Part shown: positions 42,034-50,579 of the stretch, one piece after another
Position numbering within the stretch: the first letter of the stretch is position 1
How the letters are laid out: every line of letters starts with the position of its first letter
Source: VBDM01 sp035499735
Lineage (GTDB): Bacteria > Pseudomonadota > Gammaproteobacteria > Burkholderiales > SG8-39
Assembly (NCBI GenBank): GCA_035499735.1
Contig: DATJYC010000082.1
Coordinates: forward strand, 1 to 64,000
Reading direction: 5' to 3'
Length of the DNA: 64,000 nt
Notes under the pieces: generated by a model
Databases searched by the model: none
The model's input: the letters and a program-made list of their open reading frames with translations, nothing else
What the model was told of the DNA's origin: nothing
Made by a program: the position numbers and the translations under genes

Positions 42034-43596
42034 CTAAATGCGCGATTCCTGGTAGTCGAGGTGTTCCTCGATCTTGTGCAGCACCTCGTCGCTGATCTGG
42101 TTCTCGCGCCAAAGGCGGATCAGCTCGTGCCGCTCGGCCCTCACCGCCGCGGCGCGCAGCCGCTTCGCGTCGTCGGCGCCCGAATGCCGCAGCACCAGCC
42201 CGTCGGGAATCGCGAGGGTGATCTGCTCGGCGAACTCGGCGCGGATGCGCTCGGCGAGGTCGTTCGGGATGCCGTCCTTCGCGACCACCTGGTCGATCGC
42301 GGCGATCGCCGCCTTGCCGAGCGACATCTGGGCGCGCTGGTTCTCCTCCTGGAAGCTCCAGTCCTTGCCGACGCGCAGGCGCCGGATGAGCGGCTTCAGC
42401 GTCAGGCCCTGGATCACCAGCGTCACCGCGATCACGACGAAGGTGAGGAAGATGATGAGGTCGCGCTCGGGGAAGGGGCTGCCGTCCACCAGCACCTGCG
42501 GCAGGGCGAGCGCCGCCGCGAGCGACACGATGCCGCGCATGCCGCACCAGCTCATGATGAACACCTCGCCTTCCTGCGGCGGCGGAACCTGCTGGCCGAC
42601 CATGGTCCGGAACACGAGCGGCAGATAGATCGCCGGATATACCCACGCGAAGCGCACCACGATCGCCACCGCCGAGACGAAGGTGCCGTAGAAGAAGAGC
42701 TGCGCAATGGTGTAGTCGGTGAGCCGGTGGACGATCGCCGAGAGCTGCAGCCCGATGAGGATGAACACCAGGCTGTTCAGCACGAACACGAGCAGGTTCC
42801 ACACCGAGCGGGCGATGATGCGCATCTCGGCGGAAACGATCTCCGGCGAGTAGCGCCCGCGCACGATGCCCGCGGCGACCACCGCGAGCACGCCCGAGGC
42901 GTGCACCGACTCCGCGAGGATGTAGGCGACGTAGGGCACGGCGAGCGTGGTCAGCACCTCGATGAAGGCGTCCCCGAGGTGCCGGTGGATGAACACGAAC
43001 AGCTGCCCCATGATGAAGCCGATCGCCACGCCGCCCGCGGCGACGGCGACGAACTCCAGGCTCGCCTGCCACAGCGAGAAAACCCCGGTGAGCACCGCGG
43101 CGACGGCGAATTTGTATACGACCAGCCCCGTGGCGTCGTTCACCAGGCTCTCGCCCTCGAGCACCGTGACCACGTTGCGCGGAATGTTGAGCCGCGACAG
43201 GATCGCCGTCGCCGCCACCGCGTCCGGAGGCGAGACGATCGCGCCCAGCACGAACGCGGCCGCCCAGGGAATGTCGGGGATGAGGAGCTTCAGCGTCGCC
43301 CCCACGGTGAGCGTGGTCGCGAGCACCAGCCCGATCGCGAGCAGCCCGATCGGGCGGACGTGCGCCTTGAACTCGCGCCAGGACGTGAGCAGCGCCGCCT
43401 GGTAGAGGATGGGCGGCAGCACCAGCACCAGGGTGAACTGCGGATCGAACTGGGGCTGGGGCAGCCGGGGAACGAAGCCGAGGGCGCCGCCCCCGATCAC
43501 CAGGGCGATCGGATAGGGAAACTTGAAGTGGCGCGCGACCCAGCCCAGCGCCACGGCGAACAGCATCAGGAACAGGACGACCTGCAGCACGCCCAT
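42034..43596 (-). CDS. CPA1-family Na+(K+)/H+ antiporter
   Basis: The ATG at 43596, after GAGGGAGA, gives 520 residues. About 12 membrane helices include LGAIVSPPDAVAATAIL, the CPA1 catalytic region with Asp, followed by VLEGESLVNDATGLVVYKF with the conserved Asn-Asp. The second half has GVLAVVAAGIVRGR and SWCGMRGIVSLAAALALP. The last 120 residues form a cytoplasmic helical tail (EENQRAQMSLGKAAIAAIDQ). It exchanges Na+ or K+ for protons to control pH and salt. The family is secure. Confidence 0.94.
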   Translation of the reverse strand: MGVLQVVLFLMLFAVALGWVARHFKFPYPIALVIGGGALGFVPRLPQPQFDPQFTLVLVLPPILYQAALLTSWREFKAHVRPIGLLAIGLVLATTLTVGATLKLLIPDIPWAAAFVLGAIVSPPDAVAATAILSRLNIPRNVVTVLEGESLVNDATGLVVYKFAVAAVLTGVFSLWQASLEFVAVAAGGVAIGFIMGQLFVFIHRHLGDAFIEVLTTLAVPYVAYILAESVHASGVLAVVAAGIVRGRYSPEIVSAEMRIIARSVWNLLVFVLNSLVFILIGLQLSAIVHRLTDYTIAQLFFYGTFVSAVAIVVRFAWVYPAIYLPLVFRTMVGQQVPPPQEGEVFIMSWCGMRGIVSLAAALALPQVLVDGSPFPERDLIIFLTFVVIAVTLVIQGLTLKPLIRRLRVGKDWSFQEENQRAQMSLGKAAIAAIDQVVAKDGIPNDLAERIRAEFAEQITLAIPDGLVLRHSGADDAKRLRAAAVRAERHELIRLWRENQISDEVLHKIEEHLDYQESRI

Positions 43597-43672
43597 CGCG
43601 TCTCCCTCGGCAGGCGCCATTAGAGCATGCGGCGGTTTGACCGGTCCAGCCTCGCTTGCTAGCCTAGCGCGC

Positions 43673-44383
43673 ATGAAATTCCCGCGAGCATTCCTTGCGG
43701 CCGGAGGCGCTCGCGGAGCGCTCACGCGGGGCGCCGCTCTCGGCCTCGCGGCGCTCGTGCTGCTCTCGGCGCTCGCCTACTGGGGCGTGGGCGAGTACCG
43801 CAAGAATCAGCTGCACAAGGCGGTGAGCGTGCTGGTGCGCGACTCGAGCGAGCGCCTCGAGGCCGCGCTCGCCCTGAGCCCGGAGTCCGCGACGCCTCAG
43901 ACGGTCGCCAGGATCGACGAGCACGCCCAGGAAGTGGACCGGCACGTGATGGAGCTGCACGACATGAGCGCGTCTCCCGACCGCGCCCTCGCCGCCGCCG
44001 CCGAGGACTATCTGCTCACCGCGAGGCAGATCCTGCGAGAGCAGGCGGCGACCCACCGCTACGGCATCCAGGTGTCCGCGACCGCGGCGAAGCTGCGCGA
44101 GCACATGCGCGGCGCGGGCCGCCGCTCCAAGGCCTGGATCGACGAGGCGGTCCGCTCCAAGGACCGCCTGGAGAGGAGCTATTTCGACTACCAGGTGTCG
44201 GCGGAGGCGTTCGAGCGGCTGCTCGCGTCCTATCCTTCGACCCGGAAGAACATGGCGGCGCGGCTCGCCGTGCCGCTGCTCGCCGACGAGACGGTCGAAG
44301 CCGCGCGCAAGCGCTCGCTCGTCGCCTCCAGGCGCGCCGCGGCCAACGTCGAGCAGGTGCGGCAGCTCGCCGCGGTACGCTGA
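43673..44383 (+). CDS. Hypothetical single-pass membrane protein with helical periplasmic domain
   Basis: The ATG at 43673 gives 236 residues; TAGCCT (43660-43665) ends 7 bases before it and no Shine-Dalgarno is seen. The N-terminal 20 residues are basic, then a membrane helix (about 21-39) and some 190 residues of almost pure helix with long heptad-like stretches (SERLEAALALSPESATPQTV, VMELHDMSASPDRALAAAAED). This resembles the four-helix periplasmic part of chemoreceptor or dehydrogenase-linked sensors, but no cytoplasmic output domain follows. I do not recognise the family. Confidence 0.65.
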   Translation: MKFPRAFLAAGGARGALTRGAALGLAALVLLSALAYWGVGEYRKNQLHKAVSVLVRDSSERLEAALALSPESATPQTVARIDEHAQEVDRHVMELHDMSASPDRALAAAAEDYLLTARQILREQAATHRYGIQVSATAAKLREHMRGAGRRSKAWIDEAVRSKDRLERSYFDYQVSAEAFERLLASYPSTRKNMAARLAVPLLADETVEAARKRSLVASRRAAANVEQVRQLAAVR

Positions 44384-44408
44384 ACACCAACCTACGAGGG
44401 AAAAAGAC

Positions 44409-45167
44409 ATGGCTTCATCGGGAAAGGCTGCGATCGTCACCGGCGCGGGGAGCGGGATCGGCCGCTCGGTCGCGCACGCGTTCCTGACGGACGGCTACCG
44501 CGTCGCGCTGGCGGGCCGCCGCAAGGACATGCTCGAGGAGACGGCGAAGCTCGCTGGCGCGGGCGAGCGGGCGCTGGTCGTGCCCACCGACGTCACCGAG
44601 CAGAAGCAGGTGCAGGCGCTCTTCGCCGCGGCCCACGCGAAGTTCGGCCGCCTCGACGTGCTCTTCAACAACGCCGGCATCGGCACCCCGGGCAAGATCC
44701 TGCTCGAGGACCTGACCCTGGAGCAGTGGCAGGGCGTCGTGAACACCAACCTGACCGGCATGTTCCTGTGCACGCAGGAAGCGTTCAGGATCATGAAGGC
44801 GCAGAGCCCGCGCGGCGGGCGCATCATCAACAACGGCTCGATCTCGGCGCACGCCCCGCGGCCGAACTCCGCGCCCTACACCTCGACCAAGCACGCCGTC
44901 ACCGGGCTCACCAAGGCGAGCGCGCTCGACGGCAGGAAGTACGACATCGCGGTCGGCCAGATCGACATCGGCAACGCGCGCACGCCGCTCGCCTCGCGCA
45001 TGGCCGACGGCGTCCCGCAGGCGAACGGCGAGATCCGGCCCGAGCCCCTCATGGACGTCGACCACGTCGGCGCCGCCGTGCTGCACATGGCGAACCTGCC
45101 CCTGGAAACGAACGTGCAGTTCATGACCATCATGGCGACGAAGATGCCGTTCATCGGGCGGGGATGA
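44409..45167 (+). CDS. SDR-family oxidoreductase
   Basis: This 252-residue classical SDR has TGAGSGIGRSVAHAFL (TGxxxGxG), AGRRKDM with Arg at the end of strand 2 (NADP preference likely), NNAGIG, catalytic Ser in NNGSISA, and YTSTKHAVTG (Tyr-x3-Lys). Its stop codon abuts the GTG of the molybdenum-hydroxylase subunit gene, so it is likely part of one operon with it. The SDR might act before or after the hydroxylation step. The substrate is unknown. Confidence 0.93.
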   Translation: MASSGKAAIVTGAGSGIGRSVAHAFLTDGYRVALAGRRKDMLEETAKLAGAGERALVVPTDVTEQKQVQALFAAAHAKFGRLDVLFNNAGIGTPGKILLEDLTLEQWQGVVNTNLTGMFLCTQEAFRIMKAQSPRGGRIINNGSISAHAPRPNSAPYTSTKHAVTGLTKASALDGRKYDIAVGQIDIGNARTPLASRMADGVPQANGEIRPEPLMDVDHVGAAVLHMANLPLETNVQFMTIMATKMPFIGRG

Positions 45168-47450
45168 GTGAGCGAGCACACGATACGCCGCGAGGACCCG
45201 CGGCTGCTGAAGGGCGAAGGCCGCTACACCGCGGACTGGAACCTTCCCGGGCAGCTGTACGCGTTCTTCCTGCGCTCCGACCGGGCGCACGCGGAGATCG
45301 TCTCGATCGACGCGGCGGCCGCAAGGGCGCGCAGGGGCGTGCATCTCGTCCTTACGGGACAGGACTACGCGGCCTCGGGCTGGAAGTCGCTCCCGGGCGG
45401 CGTGACTTACGAGGGCGTGGGCGGGCAGAAGCAGAAGAAGCCGTTCTGGCCCGCGCTCGCGCAGGGCAAGGTCCTCTACGTCGGCCAGCCGGTGGCGCTC
45501 GTCGTCGCCGATTCGGCCGCGCTCGCGCAGGACGCCTCCGAGGACATCGCGGTCGAATACCGCGAGCTCGCCCCCGCCGTCGGCTTCGACGCCGCGGTGC
45601 GCGCGGGCGCCGCGCAGCTGCACGCCGACATCCCCGGCAACCTCGCCTTCGAGTACGAGAGCGGCGAGCGCGCGGCGGTGGAGGCGGCGTTCGCAACAGC
45701 GGCGCACGTCTCGCGGTTCACGCTGCGCAGCCAGAGGCTGGTCGGCAATCCCATCGAGCCGCGCGCCTTCCTCGCGAGCTTCGACGCCGCGTCGGGCGTG
45801 TTCACCGTCCATTCGCCCAGCCAGGGCATGAACAACATGCGCGCCTTCCTGTCGGCGGCGACCGGCTTCCCCGTCGAGAAGATCCGCGTCATCACCGAGC
45901 TGGTCGGCGGCAGCTTCGGCATCCGCAGCTACTCCTACGCCGAGCACGTCGCGTGCATGCTTGCCTCGCAGAAGCTCGCGCGCCCGGTCAAGTGGGTGGC
46001 GACGCGGTCGGAGGTCTTCCTCTCGGACAACCACGGGCGCGGCCTCACCATGACCGCCGAGCTCGCGCTCGACCGCGACGGAAGGTTCCTCGCGCTGCGC
46101 TTCGAGGACTGCGCCGACCTCGGCGCCTTCTCCACGCCTTTCGGCCCGCAGATCGGCTCGCGCAACATCACCATCACCATGGGCGGCGTCTACCGCATCC
46201 CCGCGATGTACGCGCACACGCGCTGCGCCTACTCGAACGCCGTGCCGGTGTCGGCGTACCGCGGCGCCGGCAGGCCGGACATCGCCTGCGCGATCGAGTG
46301 CGTCGTCGCGAGGGCAGCCGCCGAGCACGGCTTCGACCCGGTCGCGCTGCGGCGGAAGAACTTCATCCCGCCCGAGGCGATGCCCTACACGACGGCGAAC
46401 GGCACGACCTACGACTGCGGCGAGTTCGAGCGCGTCATGGACAAGGCGCTCGCGCTTTCCGGCTGGGACGGGTTCCCCGCCCGGCGCGAGGACTCGAAGC
46501 GCGACGGGAAGCTGCGCGGCATCGGCATCGCGACCTTCCTCGAGGCGAGCGCGGCGGGCATCGCGCCCAAGGACCAGGCGCACGCGCGCTTCGACGAGTC
46601 CGGAGACCTGCACGTCTACACCGTGTCGCAGTCGACCGGCCAGGGGCACGAGACCGCGTTCACGCGCATTTTCCGCGAGCGGCTCGGATCCGTCGCCGAG
46701 CGCATCCGCTTCCACGAGGGCGACCCCGACCTGCCGGTCGTCGGCAACGGCACCGGCGGCTCGCGCTCGCTCTACGGCGCGGGCAGCGCGGTGAAGCTCC
46801 TCGCCCAAAAGCTCATCGAGACCGCGACGCCGCTCGCGAGCGCCGAGCTCGGCGCCGAGGCGCGCTTCGACGCCGGGGTGTTCCGCGCCGGGGGCGGGTC
46901 GATCGGGTTCTTCGAGCTCGCGAGGAAGCTCGCCGCGTCCTCGCCGCATCCCATGGACTGCGTCGCCGAAGGCCAGTTCGGCGCGACCTATCCCAACGGC
47001 TGCCACATCGCCGAGGTCGAGATCGAGCCCGAGACCGGGGTCGTGGAGGTCGTCAAGTACACGACCGTCGACGACGTCGGCACCGTGGTCGACCACACCA
47101 GCGTCGAAGGCCAGGTGCACGGCGGCGTGCTCCAGGGCGTGGGGCAGGCGCTCGCCGAGCACGCCCTCTACGACGCGGACACCGGCCAGCTCCTCGCCGG
47201 GAGCTTCATGGACTACCCCATGCCGCGCGCCGACTGGATGAGCGCCATCGTCTGCGACGAGCACCCGGTGCCGACGAAGGCGAACGCGCTCGGCTCGAAG
47301 GGCGTGGGCGAGTCGGGCACGTCGGGCGCGCTGGGCGCGACCTTGAACGCGATCGCCGACGCGCTCCACCCGCTTGGGATCGAGCCCCCCGACATGCCGG
47401 TCACAGTGGACCGGATGTGGCGGGCGCTGCGCAGCGCGAAATTACGCTAA
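45168..47450 (+). CDS. Xanthine dehydrogenase/CoxL-family molybdopterin-binding large subunit, without partners
   Basis: The start is GTG at 45168. The 760-residue protein begins RREDPRLLKGEGRYTADWNL, the CoxL-type opening. It continues with the Ald_Xan_dh_C domain (VGQPVALVVADS), the Moco domain with GGSFGIRSYSYAEH and SAYRGAGRPD, and near the C terminus GVGESGTSGALG, where Glu is the catalytic base. The length matches complete large subunits. The small 2Fe-2S subunit and the FAD subunit, which normally are neighbours, are not in the window. Electron transfer must therefore rely on subunits elsewhere or the protein works differently. It would hydroxylate an aldehyde or N-heterocycle. Confidence 0.92.
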   Translation: MSEHTIRREDPRLLKGEGRYTADWNLPGQLYAFFLRSDRAHAEIVSIDAAAARARRGVHLVLTGQDYAASGWKSLPGGVTYEGVGGQKQKKPFWPALAQGKVLYVGQPVALVVADSAALAQDASEDIAVEYRELAPAVGFDAAVRAGAAQLHADIPGNLAFEYESGERAAVEAAFATAAHVSRFTLRSQRLVGNPIEPRAFLASFDAASGVFTVHSPSQGMNNMRAFLSAATGFPVEKIRVITELVGGSFGIRSYSYAEHVACMLASQKLARPVKWVATRSEVFLSDNHGRGLTMTAELALDRDGRFLALRFEDCADLGAFSTPFGPQIGSRNITITMGGVYRIPAMYAHTRCAYSNAVPVSAYRGAGRPDIACAIECVVARAAAEHGFDPVALRRKNFIPPEAMPYTTANGTTYDCGEFERVMDKALALSGWDGFPARREDSKRDGKLRGIGIATFLEASAAGIAPKDQAHARFDESGDLHVYTVSQSTGQGHETAFTRIFRERLGSVAERIRFHEGDPDLPVVGNGTGGSRSLYGAGSAVKLLAQKLIETATPLASAELGAEARFDAGVFRAGGGSIGFFELARKLAASSPHPMDCVAEGQFGATYPNGCHIAEVEIEPETGVVEVVKYTTVDDVGTVVDHTSVEGQVHGGVLQGVGQALAEHALYDADTGQLLAGSFMDYPMPRADWMSAIVCDEHPVPTKANALGSKGVGESGTSGALGATLNAIADALHPLGIEPPDMPVTVDRMWRALRSAKLR

Positions 47451-47497
47451 GCTGGCAGCAATCGATCCTTCGTACCGCGAGCAGAAAGGGAGGACTC

Positions 47498-47875
47498 ATG
47501 GCAAGAGCGTTCAACGCAGTCCGGTTCCGGGTGAAGCCCGGCTACGAGCAGGAGTTCATCGAGGCGCACCGCAAGCCGCGCGAAGGCTTTGACGGCTTCG
47601 AAGGCGGGTGGCTGGTGCAGACCGGCGACCGGACTTTCTGCGTCATCGGGCAGTGGCAGTCGTTCGAGCACCTCGCCGACGCGCGCCCCGAGATGATCGG
47701 CTTCCTCGACGAGATGCGCCACATGCTCGAGGACCTGGGCGCGGACCTCGGCGTCACCGATCCCGTGTCGGGCGAGGTCGTGGCGAGCTTCGGCGTCAAG
47801 AAGGCCGCGAAGAAGAAGGCCGCGAAGAAGCGCCCTGCGAAGCGCGCGAAAGCGAAGCGGAAGAAGAAGCGCTAG
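47498..47875 (+). CDS. Dimeric alpha-beta barrel (ABM-like) domain with a histone-H1-like Lys/Ala tail
   Basis: The ATG at 47498 follows AAAGGGAGGACTC. The first 97 residues (FNAVRFRVKPGYEQEFIEAH, GWLVQTGDRTFCVIGQW, FLDEMRHMLEDLG) resemble antibiotic-biosynthesis-monooxygenase/DUF4242-like dimeric alpha-beta barrels. The last 25 or so residues are almost only Lys, Ala and Arg in KKAAKKKAAKKRP-type repeats, as in bacterial histone-H1-like proteins and the tails of some betaproteobacterial nucleoid proteins. The tail would bind nucleic acid or polyanions. The combination is unusual. It lies 48 bases after the molybdenum-hydroxylase gene in the same direction. Confidence 0.8.
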   Translation: MARAFNAVRFRVKPGYEQEFIEAHRKPREGFDGFEGGWLVQTGDRTFCVIGQWQSFEHLADARPEMIGFLDEMRHMLEDLGADLGVTDPVSGEVVASFGVKKAAKKKAAKKRPAKRAKAKRKKKR

Positions 47876-47882
47876 CGGCGGG

Positions 47883-48152
47883 CTACTTCGGGCGCTTCTC
47901 GCGGCGCCGGTCGAGCCACCAGGCGAGCAGCGGCAGGAGTGCGAGCCCGCCGGGCAGGACGAGCAGCGCGATGTAGGGGCCTATCCCGGTGAGGCGCTTG
48001 AGCTGGTCGGCGAGCTCGCGCTTCTCCTCCCTGGTCCATTTCCCGCCGTTTCGCGGCTTCATCAGCAGCGGCATCAGCTTCTGGGTGCGGGCGAGCTCCT
48101 CCTCGAAGACCTTCTTCTCCCGCTCGACGATGCCGCGAAACCGGTCGAGCAC
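47883..48152 (-). CDS. Small LETM1-like membrane protein, 89 aa
   Basis: The start is GTG at 48152, two bases after the stop of the MetE-like gene; GGGGGC lies upstream. The product has a helical N-terminal part (FRGIVEREKKVFEEELARTQ), then WTREEKRELADQLKRLTGIG. A membrane helix of YIALLVLPGGLALLPLLAWW and a basic tail (DRRREKRPK) complete it. The block of TREEKxELxxQLK followed by an LPGG helix is reminiscent of LETM1-related small bacterial proteins. The function is unknown. The longer open frame upstream is a shadow. Confidence 0.65.
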   Translation of the reverse strand: MLDRFRGIVEREKKVFEEELARTQKLMPLLMKPRNGGKWTREEKRELADQLKRLTGIGPYIALLVLPGGLALLPLLAWWLDRRREKRPK

Positions 48153-48154
48153 CC

Positions 48155-49303
48155 CTAGCGCCCCCAGAACTCGCGCGTCGCGATGCGCGCGCCCTCGGCC
48201 ATCGCAGCCATCTTCGCCCACACCACGTCGGGGTCGACCGCGGCCTGACCCACCCAGGTGCCGTAGCCGCAGTCGCTTCCGGCGATGACGTTCTCCCGGC
48301 CGACGAGCCTGGCGTAGCGGCCGATGCGCTGCGCGATCAGCTCGGGGTGCTCGATGAAGTTGGTCTTCGACTCGAGCACCCCGGGGATCAGCACCTTGCC
48401 CTCCGGGAGCTTCACCGACTCGAACACCTTCCACTCGTGCGCATGGCGCGGATTGGCGGCCTCGAAGGAGACCGCCGACGGCCGGGCGAGGAAGACGATG
48501 TCGATGATGTCGGCGAGCGGCACGTCGCAGTGGTGCGGACCCTCGTAGTTGCCCCAGCACAGGTGCATGCGCAGCCGCTCGGGCGGGATGCCGGAGAGCG
48601 CGTGGTTGAGCACCTCGACGTGCAGCCGCGCCTTCTTCCTGAACTCCGCGAGCGACAGGTCCGCGTACTGGATGTGCCGCCCCATGCCGAGGTCCGGGCA
48701 GTCGATCTGCAGGACGATGCCGGCTCCCGCTACCGTCTCGTACTCGCGGCGCATCGCCTCGGCGATCGCGTAGAGATAGGCCTCCTGGCTCGGATAGTGG
48801 TCGTTCCGGAAGAACAGGCCGATCACGCCCGGCGAGGCCGCGCTCATGAAGGTCTCCTCGGACCTGACCCTGGCGGCGGCCGCTTTGAGGTTGGCGACGT
48901 CCTCCCCCGCGGCCCCGGCGTCGCGCACGCTGATCGGCGCGTTGCACCCCGGCGTCTTCCTGCGCGAGCGTCCCGGGTCGCCGAACACGCGCTTGGCGAG
49001 CTTGGGGAAGTCGACGAGGTCCTGGTAGACGAAGGTGTTGCCGGTGCCGCCGAAGCCGCTCAGCCGGTCCTTCACGTAGGTCGCGTAGGAAGGCTTGGAC
49101 ATCTCGCCGTCGTTCACGATGTCGACGCCCGCGGCGGCCTGCCTGCGCACCACCTCCTCGACCGCCGAGCGGATGCGCGCCGCGAGCGCTGCGGCGTCCA
49201 CCGGAACGCCTTCCTCCTTCGCGTACATCGTGCGGACGAGATCGTCGGGGCGCGGCAGGCTGCCGGTGTGCGTCGTCAGGAAGCGCTCGGTGCTTCGCTT
49301 CAT
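48155..49303 (-). CDS. MetE C-terminal-domain-like (cobalamin-independent methionine synthase family) protein
   Basis: The ATG at 49303 follows GGGAGGATCC. The 382-residue protein covers only the catalytic C-terminal barrel of MetE. TTHTGSLPRPDDLV is the start of the domain, DIVNDGEMSKPSYATYVKDR follows, HLCWGNYEGPHHCDV has the His and Cys zinc ligands, FEAANPRHAHEW holds Glu, and IAGSDCGYGTW has the last Cys. It lacks the N-terminal barrel of full MetE, as do many proteins of this group that transfer methyl or other groups in specialised pathways rather than make methionine. No met regulatory element is seen upstream. Confidence 0.9.
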   Translation of the reverse strand: MKRSTERFLTTHTGSLPRPDDLVRTMYAKEEGVPVDAAALAARIRSAVEEVVRRQAAAGVDIVNDGEMSKPSYATYVKDRLSGFGGTGNTFVYQDLVDFPKLAKRVFGDPGRSRRKTPGCNAPISVRDAGAAGEDVANLKAAAARVRSEETFMSAASPGVIGLFFRNDHYPSQEAYLYAIAEAMRREYETVAGAGIVLQIDCPDLGMGRHIQYADLSLAEFRKKARLHVEVLNHALSGIPPERLRMHLCWGNYEGPHHCDVPLADIIDIVFLARPSAVSFEAANPRHAHEWKVFESVKLPEGKVLIPGVLESKTNFIEHPELIAQRIGRYARLVGRENVIAGSDCGYGTWVGQAAVDPDVVWAKMAAMAEGARIATREFWGR

Positions 49304-49356
49304 GGATCCTCCCGCGGCGATGGTACGCAATGCCTCCGGCCGTCACAACCACAAAA

Positions 49357-50544
49357 TCACGCCGCGCGGCGCACCGCCCAGAGGTTGAAAAAGCCGTACC
49401 CCGCGTACGCGACCAGCCACAATGCGCCGGCGACCTCGAGCGACAGCGGCCCCGGATAGGCGGCGAGCAGCGCGGCGAACAGCGGCATCGAGAGAAACTC
49501 GCCGATCACCAGAGGGCGCGTGCGCCGCATGGCGTACAAGGCGTACAGCGGGAGCCAGGAGGCGATTCGCGCCAGCGTGCCGGCAAGGAGCAGGACGACC
49601 GCCGTGTCCGCGATCGCGAAGCTCCCGTCGTAGAGGAGCCTCAGCAGAGGACGCTGGAAAACGGCCTCGACGGCGAGGGCCAGCGCGGAAGGCAGGAGCG
49701 TGACCAGCGCGGCCCGTCTGAGCTCCGGCGCGAAGCGCGGCGTTCCGTGGGTGGCGGACAGCCTCGGCAGAAAATACACGGCCATCACCCCCGCGGCGAC
49801 GTTCGCCACCCAGTCCGAGACGCGCCAGAGCGCCTGGATGAGGCCCACTTCGTGCCAGGACATCTGCGCGGCGACGATATCCCGCACGGCGAGCGTGGCG
49901 AGCGGAGTCAGCAGGCCGATGGTCAGGCCAGGCGGGACGTAGCGCCGCAGCGCCTCCGTATCGGATGCCGTCCTTGCGCCGGCCTCCCTCAGAACGAACA
50001 TCGCGGCGAGCGCGGGAAGTCCCTGGGCGAGCGAGAGCGCGAGCAGGATCTGCGATTGCGGCGCGACGAGCGCCGCGGCGAGCATCGTCGCCGCCGTTCC
50101 CGCCGCGAGAAGGAGCATCAGCCCGCGGCGCTGCTGGCCCAGCCAGTAGCCGTTCACCATCCCCGGGATCACCGCGACGCAGCCGATCGCGGCGGCGAGC
50201 ACGACGAGATATTGCGGAGGTCCGCCGCCGGCCAGGGCCCCGGGGAAGGCGAGCGAGACGGCGATCACGCCGAGCATGGCGGGAGCCGAGGTCGCGAAGC
50301 CCAGCCTGAGCGATTGCTGCAGCAGCTCGCGCTGGCGCTCCGGCCGCGCGGACTGGGCGACCAGGACCGAAATCCCCGTCCCGACGCCGGCGAGCGCCAC
50401 GCCGGCCACCAGCTCGATGATCGAGCCGAGCTGCGCCCAGTACGCTACCAGCTCCGCTCCGCCGCGCAGGCTGAGCACCTTGTCGACCGCGGAGCGGCCG
50501 CCCAGGCCTGCGAAGATGATCGCGAGCGTCGCGACGAGCTTGAT
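49357..50544 (-). CDS. Polysaccharide flippase-like membrane protein (MATE/Wzx/MurJ superfamily)
   Basis: About 12 membrane helices in 395 residues; the pattern VDKVLSLRGGAELVAYWAQL and VALAGVGTGISVLVAQS, followed by regular pairs of helices, fits O-antigen or teichuronic flippases. The start is unusual: no ATG, GTG or TTG lies in frame between the preceding gene and the first helix. AGGGAGG (50556-50550) stands 5 bases before an ATC codon at 50544, so an AUC start is the best fit. A CTG at 50583 overlapping the upstream stop is the alternative. It is the last gene of the kinase/c-di-GMP operon, 35 bases after the GGDEF-EAL gene. Export of a surface polysaccharide under c-di-GMP control is a reasonable inference. 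Confidence 0.8.
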   Translation of the reverse strand: MKLVATLAIIFAGLGGRSAVDKVLSLRGGAELVAYWAQLGSIIELVAGVALAGVGTGISVLVAQSARPERQRELLQQSLRLGFATSAPAMLGVIAVSLAFPGALAGGGPPQYLVVLAAAIGCVAVIPGMVNGYWLGQQRRGLMLLLAAGTAATMLAAALVAPQSQILLALSLAQGLPALAAMFVLREAGARTASDTEALRRYVPPGLTIGLLTPLATLAVRDIVAAQMSWHEVGLIQALWRVSDWVANVAAGVMAVYFLPRLSATHGTPRFAPELRRAALVTLLPSALALAVEAVFQRPLLRLLYDGSFAIADTAVVLLLAGTLARIASWLPLYALYAMRRTRPLVIGEFLSMPLFAALLAAYPGPLSLEVAGALWLVAYAGYGFFNLWAVRRAA

Positions 50545-50579
50545 GGCAGCCTCCCTGCGTCGCGCCCGGAGCGCCGGAA

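Noticed and set aside
47810..47872. Short-period repeats of AAG/GCG codons that look like a tandem DNA repeat
   Set aside because: They are explained by the Lys/Ala-rich protein tail and are not exact DNA repeats.
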